Shown: positions 44,722 to 53,566 of the stretch, one piece after another | How positions within the stretch are numbered: position 1 is the stretch's first letter | How the letters are laid out: every line of letters begins with the position of its first letter | Source of the DNA: Hyphomicrobium sp. 99 | GTDB taxonomy: Bacteria; Pseudomonadota; Alphaproteobacteria; Rhizobiales; Hyphomicrobiaceae | Length of the DNA: 64,000 nucleotides | Direction of reading: 5' to 3' | NCBI RefSeq assembly: GCF_000384335.2 | Contig: NZ_KQ031382.1 | Span: 806,001 to 870,000, forward strand | Translations under genes and position numbers: made by a program | Notes under the pieces: generated by a model | Seen by the model: only the letters and a program-made list of their open reading frames with translations | What the model was told of the DNA's origin: nothing | The model's database searches: none

Positions 44722-45783
44722 TCAGCCGCCGGTCACGCTCATATGGCGCCGGACCGACGGTTTCTTCGTGCGCCGGTCGATGACGAAGTCGTGCCCCTTG
44801 GGCTTGCGCGAGATGGCTTCAACGATGGCGGCGTCGAGCAATGCATCGTCCGGAGACGCCCTGAGCGGAGCCCGCAGGTCCGCGTCGTCTTCTTGGCCGA
44901 GACACATGTAGAGTTGACCCGTACACGTGACACGCACGCGGTTGCAGCTTTCGCAGAAGTTGTGCGTGAGCGGCGTGATGAAGCCAAGCCGGCCGCCCGT
45001 CTCTTTTACAGTCACATAGCGGGCAGGTCCGCCCGTGCGATACGGATTGTCTTCGAGCGTCAGGCGATCCATCAAACGTGCGCGCACGATCGACAACGGC
45101 AAGTATTGATCTGTCCGGTCTTCGCCGATATCGCCGAGCGGCATCGTCTCGATCAACGTCAAATCGGCGCCGCGGGCATGCGCGAAGCGAACGAGAGTTT
45201 CGATCTCGTCTTCGTTGATGCCCTTGAGTGCAACGGCATTGAATTTGACGCGAATGCCGGCAGCTTCCGCAGCGTCGACGCCGCGAAGAACAGTCGCGAG
45301 GTCGCCCCAGCGGGTTACCGCCTTGAACTTGACCGGATCGAGTGTGTCGAGCGAAACATTGATCCGCCGCACGCCAGCCGAATAAAGCTCGCCCGCGTAC
45401 TTCTCGAGCTGGCTCGCATTCGTCGTTAGCGTCAGCTCATCGAGCGCGCCGCTTTCGAGATGCCGGCCGAGAGCCCGGAAGAGCCAAAGAATGTTGCGGC
45501 GCACCAGAGGTTCGCCCCCGGTGATGCGCAGCTTCCGGACGCCTTGCCGGACGAATGCCGCACACAGCCGGTCGAGTTCCTCGAGCGTCAGAAGATCCCG
45601 CTTCGGCAGGAACGTCATGTGTTCGGTCATGCAGTAAACGCAGCGGAAATCGCACCGGTCCGTCACGGACACGCGCAAATACTCGATCGCCCGGCCGAAG
45701 GGATCGATCAGCGGCTGCACAGTCGTTTGGGCAGGCGTGCCCAGCATGCGAATATCTCCGGAAGAGGCCCTGAGACGTTCCAT
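44722..45783 (-). CDS. moaA: GTP 3',8-cyclase MoaA
   Basis: A 353-residue radical-SAM enzyme for the first step of molybdenum cofactor synthesis. The radical cluster motif is CDFRCVYC (Cys44, 48, 51). The second cluster binds GTP via [27 protein letters not shown] is the SAM-binding block, and the C terminus ends in the conserved Gly-Gly (VTGG). An internal ATG 12 codons in is an alternative start. mobB and mobA lie 0.2-1.5 kb away on the same strand; moaC and moeA are not in the window. Confidence 0.95.
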   Translation of the reverse strand: MERLRASSGDIRMLGTPAQTTVQPLIDPFGRAIEYLRVSVTDRCDFRCVYCMTEHMTFLPKRDLLTLEELDRLCAAFVRQGVRKLRITGGEPLVRRNILWLFRALGRHLESGALDELTLTTNASQLEKYAGELYSAGVRRINVSLDTLDPVKFKAVTRWGDLATVLRGVDAAEAAGIRVKFNAVALKGINEDEIETLVRFAHARGADLTLIETMPLGDIGEDRTDQYLPLSIVRARLMDRLTLEDNPYRTGGPARYVTVKETGGRLGFITPLTHNFCESCNRVRVTCTGQLYMCLGQEDDADLRAPLRASPDDALLDAAIVEAISRKPKGHDFVIDRRTKKPSVRRHMSVTGG

Positions 45784-45869
45784 ATCGTACCTCCGAGCGT
45801 CAAGGGCAAGCTCGGGTCTCGCGTCAGGGTGTCTTAAATCGTATTAAGGCCGTCTGGCGGGAGGAAAAT

Positions 45870-45995
45870 ATGAGAAGTCCAACGGTTTACTTTGTGCTGG
45901 GTTTCGTCACGGCATCCGTGATCTGGCTGTTCGTTTTCGCCTTTTTGAATGACCAGCTGCTACGCACTTTTTCGAGCTTCAGCGGCCATTCTTAG
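45870..45995 (+). CDS. 41-residue single-helix membrane protein
   Basis: A small gene with a strong ribosome site (GGGAGGAAAAT) just before an ATG at 45870 and a TAG at 45993-45995. The product is one membrane helix (VYFVLGFVTASVIWLFVFAF, residues ~6-25) with a short tail (LNDQLLRTFSSFSGHS). The translation signal, composition and isolation between moaA and mobB (opposite strand) support a real gene. No family is recognised; small helices like this often attach to larger membrane complexes. Confidence 0.6.
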   Translation: MRSPTVYFVLGFVTASVIWLFVFAFLNDQLLRTFSSFSGHS

Positions 45996-46006
45996 AGCTT
46001 CTGGGC

Positions 46007-46558
46007 TTAGGCCCGCTGACGAACACGGTTGAAAGGGCCGAGCGTCCGGACGATCAGCGCCGCGATGCTGTCGATGTCGTTGAGATCGAACACGGGCTTG
46101 CCGTGCGCATCGACCTCATAATCGGCCGCGATGGCGAGTACGAGCGGATCGTTCGGGGCCAGAAGCTTCTCCGAGGCGACAGCCGCACGCCGAACCTCGA
46201 TCTTTGGAATATTAGCTGCCTTATACCCCTCGACGAGGATGATGTCCGACGGATTGAGCCTGCTAGCGACCGCCTCGAGTGCGGGCTCGCCCGCGGTATC
46301 GATTTCTTCGATCACGGCAACGCGCGAGCCCGAGACGATCGCCGTTTCCGCAGCACCGGCCGCGCGATGCCGTGCCGTATCGCTTCCCGGCGCATCGATA
46401 TCGAACTTATGGTGCGTATGCTTGATCGTCGCGACGCGAAGCCCTTCGCCCGCGAAGTGTCGCGTCAGCTTTTCGATCAACGTCGTCTTGCCTGAGTTCG
46501 ACCACCCGGCGACGCCGAAGAGCGGCAACGGATGTGCCGGCCGAAATGCATTGCCCAA
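46007..46558 (-). CDS. mobB: Molybdopterin-guanine dinucleotide adaptor MobB
   Basis: A 183-residue P-loop GTPase that assists MobA in making the guanine dinucleotide form of Moco. Walker A is GWSNSGKTT (18-26), with VATIKHTHHKFDIDAPGSDT and ILVEGYKAANIPKIEV as family blocks. Its start lies five bases after the mobA stop, so the two are cotranscribed. The MGD cofactor would serve DMSO-reductase-family enzymes encoded elsewhere. Confidence 0.93.
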   Translation of the reverse strand: MGNAFRPAHPLPLFGVAGWSNSGKTTLIEKLTRHFAGEGLRVATIKHTHHKFDIDAPGSDTARHRAAGAAETAIVSGSRVAVIEEIDTAGEPALEAVASRLNPSDIILVEGYKAANIPKIEVRRAAVASEKLLAPNDPLVLAIAADYEVDAHGKPVFDLNDIDSIAALIVRTLGPFNRVRQRA

Positions 46559-46563
46559 GTTTC

Positions 46564-47196
46564 TTATCCTTCTGTGGAACCTGCGAGGAGAGCGCGGGCG
46601 GTTGAAAGATCGTCAGGCGTATTGATGTTGAAAAAAGGGTCGAGCCTCGCCCCGTGAATGTCGCGCATCGGAAAAGCGACCGCAACAGCATTGAGATGGG
46701 CCGCGAGCTTATCGACACTCAAGGCGCGATTGTTGAGGGCTTCCGCAATTGTTTGCCTGGCGCTTATAGGCCAGATCGCGATTGTCGGATGACGGCGCTC
46801 GCCCGATATCGCTATCGAAACGCCGCCGCGCCGGCTTGCGTCGAGCCTTGCGACGAGATCGTTTGGTAGGAACGGAACATCCGCTGAGACGGTCGCGATC
46901 GCACTGCACTCGGGCGCATGCTGCGCCGCCCAATCCAGGGACGCGAGAAGGCCGCTGAGCGGACCGAGCTCGGGATTTTCATTATCCGATATGGTCTCGA
47001 GATCGAATTCCGCGAACCGGCCGGGATCGCCGTTGACATTGAGGATCAGCCGGCCGACCTGCGGGCGAAACTGCGCGATGACGCGCGCCAGGATCGATTG
47101 CCCTCCGAGATCGGCAAGCCCCTTATCCCCGCCGCCAAAGCGCCGCGAGCGGCCTCCCGCAAGAATGACGCCGAGGATCTGATCGGAAGTAGCCAT
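46564..47196 (-). CDS. mobA: Molybdenum cofactor guanylyltransferase MobA
   Basis: A 210-residue nucleotidyltransferase that joins GMP to molybdopterin. The N-terminal GTP loop is VILAGGRSRRFGGGDKGL; NPELGPLSGLLASLDW and VSADVPFLPNDLV are typical, and NINTPDDL is near the C terminus. It lies upstream of mobB on the same strand and divergent from the Mrp-DUF971 gene, with 156 bases between the starts. Confidence 0.93.
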   Translation of the reverse strand: MATSDQILGVILAGGRSRRFGGGDKGLADLGGQSILARVIAQFRPQVGRLILNVNGDPGRFAEFDLETISDNENPELGPLSGLLASLDWAAQHAPECSAIATVSADVPFLPNDLVARLDASRRGGVSIAISGERRHPTIAIWPISARQTIAEALNNRALSVDKLAAHLNAVAVAFPMRDIHGARLDPFFNINTPDDLSTARALLAGSTEG

Positions 47197-47352
47197 GCGT
47201 AACGATTAGGGTCCGCGCTGAAAGTCCGCAAGTCGTGGAAATATTTGAGCTCTGGCGGTTTAGCGGTCACAATGGTCCTTTCCACCAGAGCCGCCCGGAC
47301 TTATATCGCGCGGATAGAAATTGGCGCTGCTTCGGCGCCCCGGGAGACGCTC

Positions 47353-48915
47353 ATGCCAGTCGATAAGACACAGGTGCTTGCCGCCCTGCGTCGGGTCAAA
47401 GGTCCTGACCTCGAAAGCAACATCGTGGATCTTGGCCTCGTGTCCGAGATCTTCATCAAGGATGACCATCCGTATTTTTCGATCACCATTCCAGCGAGCC
47501 GCGCCGAAGAGCTGGAACAGCTGCGCCTCGCCGCTGAGAAAGTGGTCGCCGGTATCGAGGGCGTCACGGGCGTGACCGCCGTGCTGACCGCTGAAGCCGA
47601 AGGCGGACAATCAAGGCAGCCCCCGCCGCCGCGCGCACCTGCTGGTGGTATCAAAGCCATGTCGGGCCCCCGTCCCGAGCACCCGCGCGTGCAAGAGGCG
47701 CGAGCAAAGGGCGCGACGGGGGATGCTGCAGGTCCACGTCAGGCTGCTGCCGCGGGCGCGAACCCCGCCGCGAAAGCCCAGAGCATTCCCGGCGTCAAAC
47801 ACGTCATCGCGGTCGCCTCCGGCAAAGGCGGCGTCGGCAAATCGACCGTGGCCGTCAATCTCGCGCTCGGTCTTCAGGCGATCGGCATGAAAGTCGGCAT
47901 CGTCGATGCCGACATTTATGGTCCGTCGCAGCCGCGTTTGCTCGGCATCACCGGAAAGCCGACGGTCAGCAACGGCAAAGTCATCAAGCCGCTCGAAGGC
48001 TGGGGCCTGAAAGTCATGTCGATGGGCTTCCTCGTCGATGAGGGAACGCCCGTCGTCTGGCGCGGACCGATGGTCGTCTCGGCGCTGGGACAGATGCTGC
48101 GCGAAACCGATTGGGCAGGCACGACCGGCGAACTCGATGTCCTTGTCATCGACATGCCGCCCGGCACCGGCGATGTGCAGCTGACGATCTCGCAGAGCGT
48201 GCCCCTGTCCGGCGCCGTGATCGTCTCGACGCCGCAAGACCTCGCGCTGATCGACGCCCGCAAAGGCATCGCGATGTTCAAGCGCGTCGAGGTTCCGATC
48301 CTCGGCATCATCGAGAACATGAGCTACTTCCTCTGCCCGAAGTGCGGCGAACGCTCCGACGTGTTCGGCCACGGCGGCGCCCGCGACGAAGCGGCGAAGT
48401 TCGGCGTGCCGTTCCTCGGCGAAGTGCCACTGCACATGGATATCCGCGAGACATCCGACAGCGGCAAGCCCGTGACCGTTGCCGCGCCCGAAAGCGTTCA
48501 CGCGGGAATTTTCCGCGAGTTGGCGGCCCGCACGTGGACAGAGGTCGAGCGCGCCAAGGGAACGCTGACCCCGCCGCCCGTTCTCGAAATCGCCGACGGC
48601 GGCAAGCTTCTGAAAGCGGCCTTCCCCGACGGCCGCTCTTTCGATTTGCCCGCCGAATTCCTCCGCGTCGTAAGTCCGTCGGCGGAAGTGCAAGGTCACT
48701 CGCCCTCGCAGCGCATAACCGTGCCGCGAAAGAAGCACGTGAAGATCACGGGGCTCAGTCCGATCGGGAATTATGCGACGCGCATCGCCTTCGACGACGG
48801 CCATAACACCGGGCTCTTCACCTGGGGTTATCTCCACCTCATCGGTCGCGAAAAGGAAACGCGCTGGGGGCAATATCTCGAAGAACTCGCGGCCAAAGGT
48901 TTGACGCGCGAATAG
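47353..48915 (+). CDS. apbC: Mrp/ApbC Fe-S carrier fused to a DUF971 domain
   Basis: A 520-residue P-loop ATPase. Residues ~5-80 are a MIP18/DUF59 domain, ~85-145 an Ala/Pro linker, and ~147-400 the Mrp domain: GKGGVGKST (157-165), DADIYGPSQPRLLG, IDMPPGTGDVQL and the cluster-binding CPKC pair (Cys328, Cys331). Residues ~425-520 form a DUF971 (gamma-butyrobetaine hydroxylase N-terminal-like) domain: GLSPIGNYATRIAFDDGHN, FTWGYLHLIG, W..YL.EL. Mrp/ApbC proteins bind and transfer Fe-S clusters. The ATG at 47353 gives a clean DUF59 start. DUF971 is often a separate protein; here it is one chain. Confidence 0.88.
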   Translation: MPVDKTQVLAALRRVKGPDLESNIVDLGLVSEIFIKDDHPYFSITIPASRAEELEQLRLAAEKVVAGIEGVTGVTAVLTAEAEGGQSRQPPPPRAPAGGIKAMSGPRPEHPRVQEARAKGATGDAAGPRQAAAAGANPAAKAQSIPGVKHVIAVASGKGGVGKSTVAVNLALGLQAIGMKVGIVDADIYGPSQPRLLGITGKPTVSNGKVIKPLEGWGLKVMSMGFLVDEGTPVVWRGPMVVSALGQMLRETDWAGTTGELDVLVIDMPPGTGDVQLTISQSVPLSGAVIVSTPQDLALIDARKGIAMFKRVEVPILGIIENMSYFLCPKCGERSDVFGHGGARDEAAKFGVPFLGEVPLHMDIRETSDSGKPVTVAAPESVHAGIFRELAARTWTEVERAKGTLTPPPVLEIADGGKLLKAAFPDGRSFDLPAEFLRVVSPSAEVQGHSPSQRITVPRKKHVKITGLSPIGNYATRIAFDDGHNTGLFTWGYLHLIGREKETRWGQYLEELAAKGLTRE

Positions 48916-48918
48916 TTG

Positions 48919-48941
48919 GGCAGGCGTGCAGAGAGCCTGCC
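48919..48941. terminator. Stem-loop between convergent genes
   Basis: GGCAGGC (48919-48925) pairs perfectly with GCCTGCC (48935-48941) just after the Mrp-DUF971 stop and just before the stop of the dihaem cytochrome on the other strand. No T run, so termination is probable but not certain. Confidence 0.5.
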
Positions 48942-48947
48942 GAGCCG

Positions 48948-49967
48948 CTAACGCTGCGCGTCGTGCGTTTCCTCGAGCTTCTTGATTGCCGCTTCGATCG
49001 GAGCGAACGGCCCGTACTTGTGCTGCTCCGCCGAAAACCCGTCCGCATACGGCCCATAGGCCGTATCGACCGGCTTTTCGATCCTGTTCGGGTAATCGCG
49101 ATCCAGGTCCGGCACGGATGGGCGCGGCTGGGAGTCGATATAGGCCGCAACGTCCCAAGCATCCTCAGGTGAGAGCGCCGGAGCTTTCCATGTCGTCCCC
49201 TGGGGCATGTTGCTGTGAATGAAATTTGCGGCTTCGATGAGCCTGTCCATTCCGGCGCCGTCGTTGAAGCTGTCCGGTCCCCAAAGCGGTGGAAACGTGT
49301 AGCCCTTGGCATCGCCAACCTTGCCAACGCGCTGACCTTCTCCGTTCGCGCCATGGCACACCGCGCAGTTGTTCGCGTAGACGGTTCGACCCTTTGCCGG
49401 ATCGGCTGCGCGGTCGAGCTGAGCCATCCGGCCGCTACCGCGTCCTGGCGTTTTCCCGCCGACGGGGCGGCCCTTCGACAGGAACATGAGATAGGCGGCC
49501 ATGGCTGTCATCTCGGGACCTTCGGGCGGCAGTCGTTTGCCGTTCATGCTGCGCTCCATGCAACCTTGGATGCGCTCCTGGATAGTATCGACCTGTCCCA
49601 AACGGGCCGAATACGCGGGAAAATCCGCGTAGACGCCGACCAGCGGCAGTCCGAATTCTTGCGTGCCCGCGTTGATGTGGCAGCTCTGGCAATCGAGATT
49701 GTTCCCGGCGAACCTGCGCGAGGCGTCCGCGACTTCAGGACCAATCAGCGACGACGTCTTGCTGATGAGATCGCGTCCATATCGGACGGTTTTTCCCAAC
49801 ACATCGTCCGGCAGCTTGTCGATATCAGGAACGGTCCACGCCGATGACGTTGCCGCGACAGCCGCGGACGGTGCGGCTCCATCGTCTGCACGGACGTGAG
49901 ACGTCACCAGCGCGCTGATCGCAATGATACCTGCGCAGCGCAAGACTGCGAATTTCGAAGAGGCCAT
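48948..49967 (-). CDS. Dihaem c-type cytochrome, TsdA-like
   Basis: A 339-residue exported protein (signal AGIIAISALVTSHVRA). The first haem motif is CQSCH (93-97), the second is CAVCH (201-205). Between them is ERIQGCMERSMNGK with Cys136, matching the distance and setting of the cysteine haem ligand of the thiosulfate dehydrogenase TsdA and related SoxA proteins. TsdA couples thiosulfate to tetrathionate; the sequence fits this family, but the substrate is not proved. No sox or tetrathionate genes are adjacent. Periplasmic; needs cytochrome c maturation. Confidence 0.8.
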   Translation of the reverse strand: MASSKFAVLRCAGIIAISALVTSHVRADDGAAPSAAVAATSSAWTVPDIDKLPDDVLGKTVRYGRDLISKTSSLIGPEVADASRRFAGNNLDCQSCHINAGTQEFGLPLVGVYADFPAYSARLGQVDTIQERIQGCMERSMNGKRLPPEGPEMTAMAAYLMFLSKGRPVGGKTPGRGSGRMAQLDRAADPAKGRTVYANNCAVCHGANGEGQRVGKVGDAKGYTFPPLWGPDSFNDGAGMDRLIEAANFIHSNMPQGTTWKAPALSPEDAWDVAAYIDSQPRPSVPDLDRDYPNRIEKPVDTAYGPYADGFSAEQHKYGPFAPIEAAIKKLEETHDAQR

Positions 49968-50123
49968 GATTCGAATCCGGTTGAGCTTTTCCGGAAGCTA
50001 CAGAGAGCGATCCTTCTTCGAAAGAGTGTTCCTGCCGTCATGGTTTGCTGTCAGTTTCTCGGTGCACTTTGACAGGCAACCAAAAAGGAAAATGCACGGG
50101 CGCGAAGTTGAGGCCGGAAACTC

Positions 50124-50164
50124 GCGCACGGCGGCCGGCTCCGCGAAGCGGAGTCGCCGTGCGC
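50124..50164 (+). repeat. Structured hairpin element, copy B
   Basis: GCGCACGGCG (50124-50133), a GCCGG bulge, CTCCGC (50139-50144), a GAA loop, GCGGAG (50148-50153), a single T, and CGCCGTGCGC (50155-50164). It has the same bulge, loop and T as copy A (44264-44298), with both stems changed in compensating fashion. It lies just after the stop of the HtrA-like protease and before the cytochrome promoter. Confidence 0.65.
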
Positions 50165-50175
50165 AAACATAAAGC

Positions 50176-51192
50176 CTAACTCCGCTCCTCCGGCACAATC
50201 GAGAACTCGAGCTTCTCGGTCCCGCGTAAGATCGTGACGATCGCCTTCTGGTCGATGTGCCGGTGATCGAGAACGCGCGCAACGTCATCGACGCCGGCAA
50301 TCGCGACACCGTCGAGCGCGATCATAATATCGCCCGCCTTGAGACCCGCCGCTTCCGCAGGCCCGTTGTTCTGCACGCTGCGAATGCCGATGGCGCCAGT
50401 TTGCGTCAGGCCAAGGGCATGGCGAAGCCGCTGAGGCAGCACGACGTGCTCGGCGACGATGCCCATCACGCCCCGCCGCACGCGGCCATGGCTCAAGATC
50501 TGCGTCAGCACATATTCGGCCGTATTCGACGCGACCGCGAAGCAGAGCCCCTGCGCACCCATGATGGTCGCCGTGTTGATGCCGATGACATGCCCAGACG
50601 AATTGACGAGCGGACCGCCGGAGTTTCCGGGATTGAGCGCCGCATCCGTCTGGATCACATCGTCGATCAGGCGGCCGTTCTCCGCCCGAAGCGAACGCCC
50701 GACCGCACTAATGATGCCGGCCGTCACCGTCGATTGAAAGCCGAGTGGATTGCCGATCGCGATGGCGATTTGACCGGGGCGCAGCTTCTTGGAATCCGCC
50801 AACCGCGCGAACTTCAGCCGCTCCGTCGTCTCCGCGCGCAAAACGGCAATGTCGGTATCGGGATCACGCCCGATGAGCCGCGCGCCGAAGCGCTGACCAT
50901 CGCCCTGCGCAAGCGTGATCGATTGCGCACCGTCGATAACGTGATTGTTCGTCAGTATGATGCCGTCGGGCGAAACGATGACGCCGCTGCCCGAGCCCTG
51001 TCCAGCGCGTCCGCCGCGTGAGCTGCGAACCTGAACATGCACCACGGCAGGCGACACTGCGTCGACGACATCGACAACGGCGTTGCTGTAGGCATCCATG
51101 AGCGCCGCATCGCCGCGCTGAACGCCGTCCTGGCGGGCGCCGTCGTGTTCGGTGCCGCTATCGTCGAGAACCCGAAAAAAGCTGTGTTCCAT
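50176..51192 (-). CDS. HtrA/DegP-like serine protease with one PDZ domain
   Basis: A 338-residue trypsin-like protease. The catalytic triad is in LTNNHVIDGA (His), DPDTDIAVL (Asp) and NPGNSGGPLV (Ser). A single PDZ domain follows (~235-330; RGVMGIVAEHVV, GPAEAAGLKAGDIMIALDG). I see no signal peptide at the ATG at 51192 (MEHSFFRVLDD), nor in the 36-codon longer frame, so it may act in the cytoplasm, unlike DegP/DegQ. The start is uncertain because the ribosome site is weak. Possible roles are protein quality control or regulated proteolysis. Confidence 0.85.
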   Translation of the reverse strand: MEHSFFRVLDDSGTEHDGARQDGVQRGDAALMDAYSNAVVDVVDAVSPAVVHVQVRSSRGGRAGQGSGSGVIVSPDGIILTNNHVIDGAQSITLAQGDGQRFGARLIGRDPDTDIAVLRAETTERLKFARLADSKKLRPGQIAIAIGNPLGFQSTVTAGIISAVGRSLRAENGRLIDDVIQTDAALNPGNSGGPLVNSSGHVIGINTATIMGAQGLCFAVASNTAEYVLTQILSHGRVRRGVMGIVAEHVVLPQRLRHALGLTQTGAIGIRSVQNNGPAEAAGLKAGDIMIALDGVAIAGVDDVARVLDHRHIDQKAIVTILRGTEKLEFSIVPEERS

Positions 51193-51335
51193 GATGCACC
51201 CGATGGAATGAAGTCGCGAACAAATGGCGACGAGCCTCATTTCCATCAAGTGCCGCACAGCACTGCGGCGCATTCCAGGCATGCGCCGCCGTTCGGTCAA
51301 ACTTGTTGCCGCACGAACGATCCGCTGTCGGAAGG

Positions 51336-53279
51336 CTATTCCGCTGCTTGCCGCTGCAGGTGCTCGAACGCTTCGGTCGCGTTCGCGAAGACGTGCGTAT
51401 CAAGCCCGCGCCGTCTCAGCGCTTCCAGCAGCTTCTGCCGGGTAAGCGCGCTCGTCGCGTACCGGGCGGAGCGGCCATAATGGTGCTTCGTAACGTACGC
51501 GACCATATCGGCGTATTCGTCGTAGAGATCTTCCGCGATCCGGCAGCTTGCCTGATTGATCACGACGTTGACGCGGCCGCCGATGCGCTCGCAGGCATCG
51601 ATGATCACCTTTTTCAAATCCGCGATATCGGCCTTCTTGCGAACGCTCCAGCCTTCGAGATCGAGGACGAGGATATTTTGCTTCGCGTCGAAGGTAACGC
51701 GGTCCTTGAGATTCTTGTTCTGGAGATCCGCGAGCAGATCCATTGGCTGATCGATGAAGATCCGCGGGTTCATCGTCACCGGAGAGTGGATGTGCGGCTT
51801 GAACGCCATGTGCGCAAGAATATCGCGGTCGATATCGATGCCGGGTGCCACCTCGATGAGCTCTAGACCGTGATCGGTAAGCTGAAACACGCAACGCTCG
51901 GTGACATAGATGACGGGCTGCGACTTCTGCGCCGCGTACTGGCCCGAGAACGTTACCTGCTCGACCTGCTTCACGAACTTGCGAGCGCGCCCTTCTTTGA
52001 CGATGCGCAGCTTGCCGTCCTCGATCGCGACTTCAAGGCCGCCGGCCGTGAACGTGCCGGCGAAAACCACCGCGCGCGCGTTTTGCGAGATGTCGATAAA
52101 GCCGCCGCAGCCGTTGAGCTTGCCGCCGAACTTGCTCGTGTTGACGTTGCCGAGGCTGTCGCATTCGGCCATGCCGAGACACGTCAGATCGAGGCCGCCG
52201 CCGTGATAGAAGTCGAACATCTGATTTTGATCGAGGATCGAATGCGCGTTCGCCGATGAGCCGAAGCTCGATCCGCCCGCAAGCACACCGCCGACCGCAC
52301 CCGCTTCCGTCGTCATGACGAGGTAGGGCGTCACCTTCTCTTCGTTGGCGACGTTGGCAACGCCATCTGGAGCGCCGACGCCGAGATTGATGACGCCGTT
52401 TGGCGGGAGTTCGAATGCCGCGCGTCGCGCAATGATCTTGCGTTCATCCAGCGCCATCGTCGGCAGGCTGTCGACGGTGACGCGAACTTCGCCCGCGAGA
52501 CCCGGGTCATAGATCACGCCATAGTTCATGCGATGCATCTCGGGCGGATCGGCAACGACGACGCAATCGACCAGAATTCCCGGAACCTTCACGTCCTTCG
52601 GTTTGATCGAGCCCTCGGCCACGATGCGTTCGACCTGCGCGATCACGATGCCGCCATTGTTGTGCGCGGCCATCGCCTGCGCCAGCACGTCGAGCGTCAG
52701 GCACTCTCTCTCCATGCTGAGATTGCCGAGCGGATCGGCGCTCGTCGCGCGGATGAGAGCGACGTTGATCGGCGTAGCTTTATAGAAGAGCCATTCCTTG
52801 CCATCGACCTCGACGAGTTTGACGAGATCCTCTTTCGTCTTCGTGTTGACCTTGCCGCCGCCGAGGCGCGGATCGACGTAGGTGTGTAGGCCCACGCGGG
52901 TGAAAAGACCCGGGCTGCCGGATGCGCAGCTGCGATAGAGTTTGGAGATGACGCCTTGGGGAAGGTTGTAACCCTGGATCTTGTCTTCCTGAGCGGCCTG
53001 CGCAACCTTCGGCATGCGTCCGAAGTTCGCCGCGATCACGCGCTTGAGCAAACCTTCGTGATGGAGCCGCCCGGTGCCGAGACCTTTGCTGTCACCAGCG
53101 CCTGCACACATGATCAACGTCAGATCGCGCGGCGCTCCCGTTTCCACGAAGCGCTTCTCGAGCGCGGCATGCAACGCTTCCGGAATGCAGCTTTGGACAA
53201 AACCCGTCGTCGTGACGACATCACCCTCGCCGATGAGGGCGATGGCTTCATCAGCCGAAATGACCTTGCTCGTAGTCAT
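51336..53279 (-). CDS. Acetate/3-ketoacid-type CoA-transferase with C-terminal extension
   Basis: A 647-residue family I CoA-transferase with alpha and beta parts in one chain, as in YdiF (531 residues). The catalytic Glu is Glu325 in TTEAGAVGG. GEGDVVTTTGFVQSCIPEAL and GLGTGRLHHEGLLKR mark the alpha part. A ~110-residue C-terminal extension starts after ~535, with a beta-rich/helical pattern (ILVLDLEGW, GRVNVVINQASCRI, YATSALTRQKLLEALRRRGL) that resembles an STAS-like fold to me; its role is unknown. The substrate could be short-chain acyl-CoA of PHB or propionate metabolism. A TTG eight codons upstream is an alternative start. Confidence 0.88.
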   Translation of the reverse strand: MTTSKVISADEAIALIGEGDVVTTTGFVQSCIPEALHAALEKRFVETGAPRDLTLIMCAGAGDSKGLGTGRLHHEGLLKRVIAANFGRMPKVAQAAQEDKIQGYNLPQGVISKLYRSCASGSPGLFTRVGLHTYVDPRLGGGKVNTKTKEDLVKLVEVDGKEWLFYKATPINVALIRATSADPLGNLSMERECLTLDVLAQAMAAHNNGGIVIAQVERIVAEGSIKPKDVKVPGILVDCVVVADPPEMHRMNYGVIYDPGLAGEVRVTVDSLPTMALDERKIIARRAAFELPPNGVINLGVGAPDGVANVANEEKVTPYLVMTTEAGAVGGVLAGGSSFGSSANAHSILDQNQMFDFYHGGGLDLTCLGMAECDSLGNVNTSKFGGKLNGCGGFIDISQNARAVVFAGTFTAGGLEVAIEDGKLRIVKEGRARKFVKQVEQVTFSGQYAAQKSQPVIYVTERCVFQLTDHGLELIEVAPGIDIDRDILAHMAFKPHIHSPVTMNPRIFIDQPMDLLADLQNKNLKDRVTFDAKQNILVLDLEGWSVRKKADIADLKKVIIDACERIGGRVNVVINQASCRIAEDLYDEYADMVAYVTKHHYGRSARYATSALTRQKLLEALRRRGLDTHVFANATEAFEHLQRQAAE

Positions 53280-53566
53280 GCGATGCGTTTCCCCGAGAGT
53301 CACAGTCTAGGCTTCGACGAGACTTCGAGCGGTCTCTACAGAGCCGTGCTGTTGTTTATTTTGTGTTCGGATACCGGATTGGTGGCCGGGCCCGTCATTC
53401 GCGCATAGCTTAGCTCGAATGGGCATGCACCACTCAACGGGGTAATGGGACCCTATCCGAGGGGGAACGGGCGGCTTATGCCGCACCTTATCGCAGACGA
53501 GACCTGCAAAAGCCGCACGGCGGAAAGGTTGCCGGGTGAACGTTTCATGCATACCAGACACCAGCA

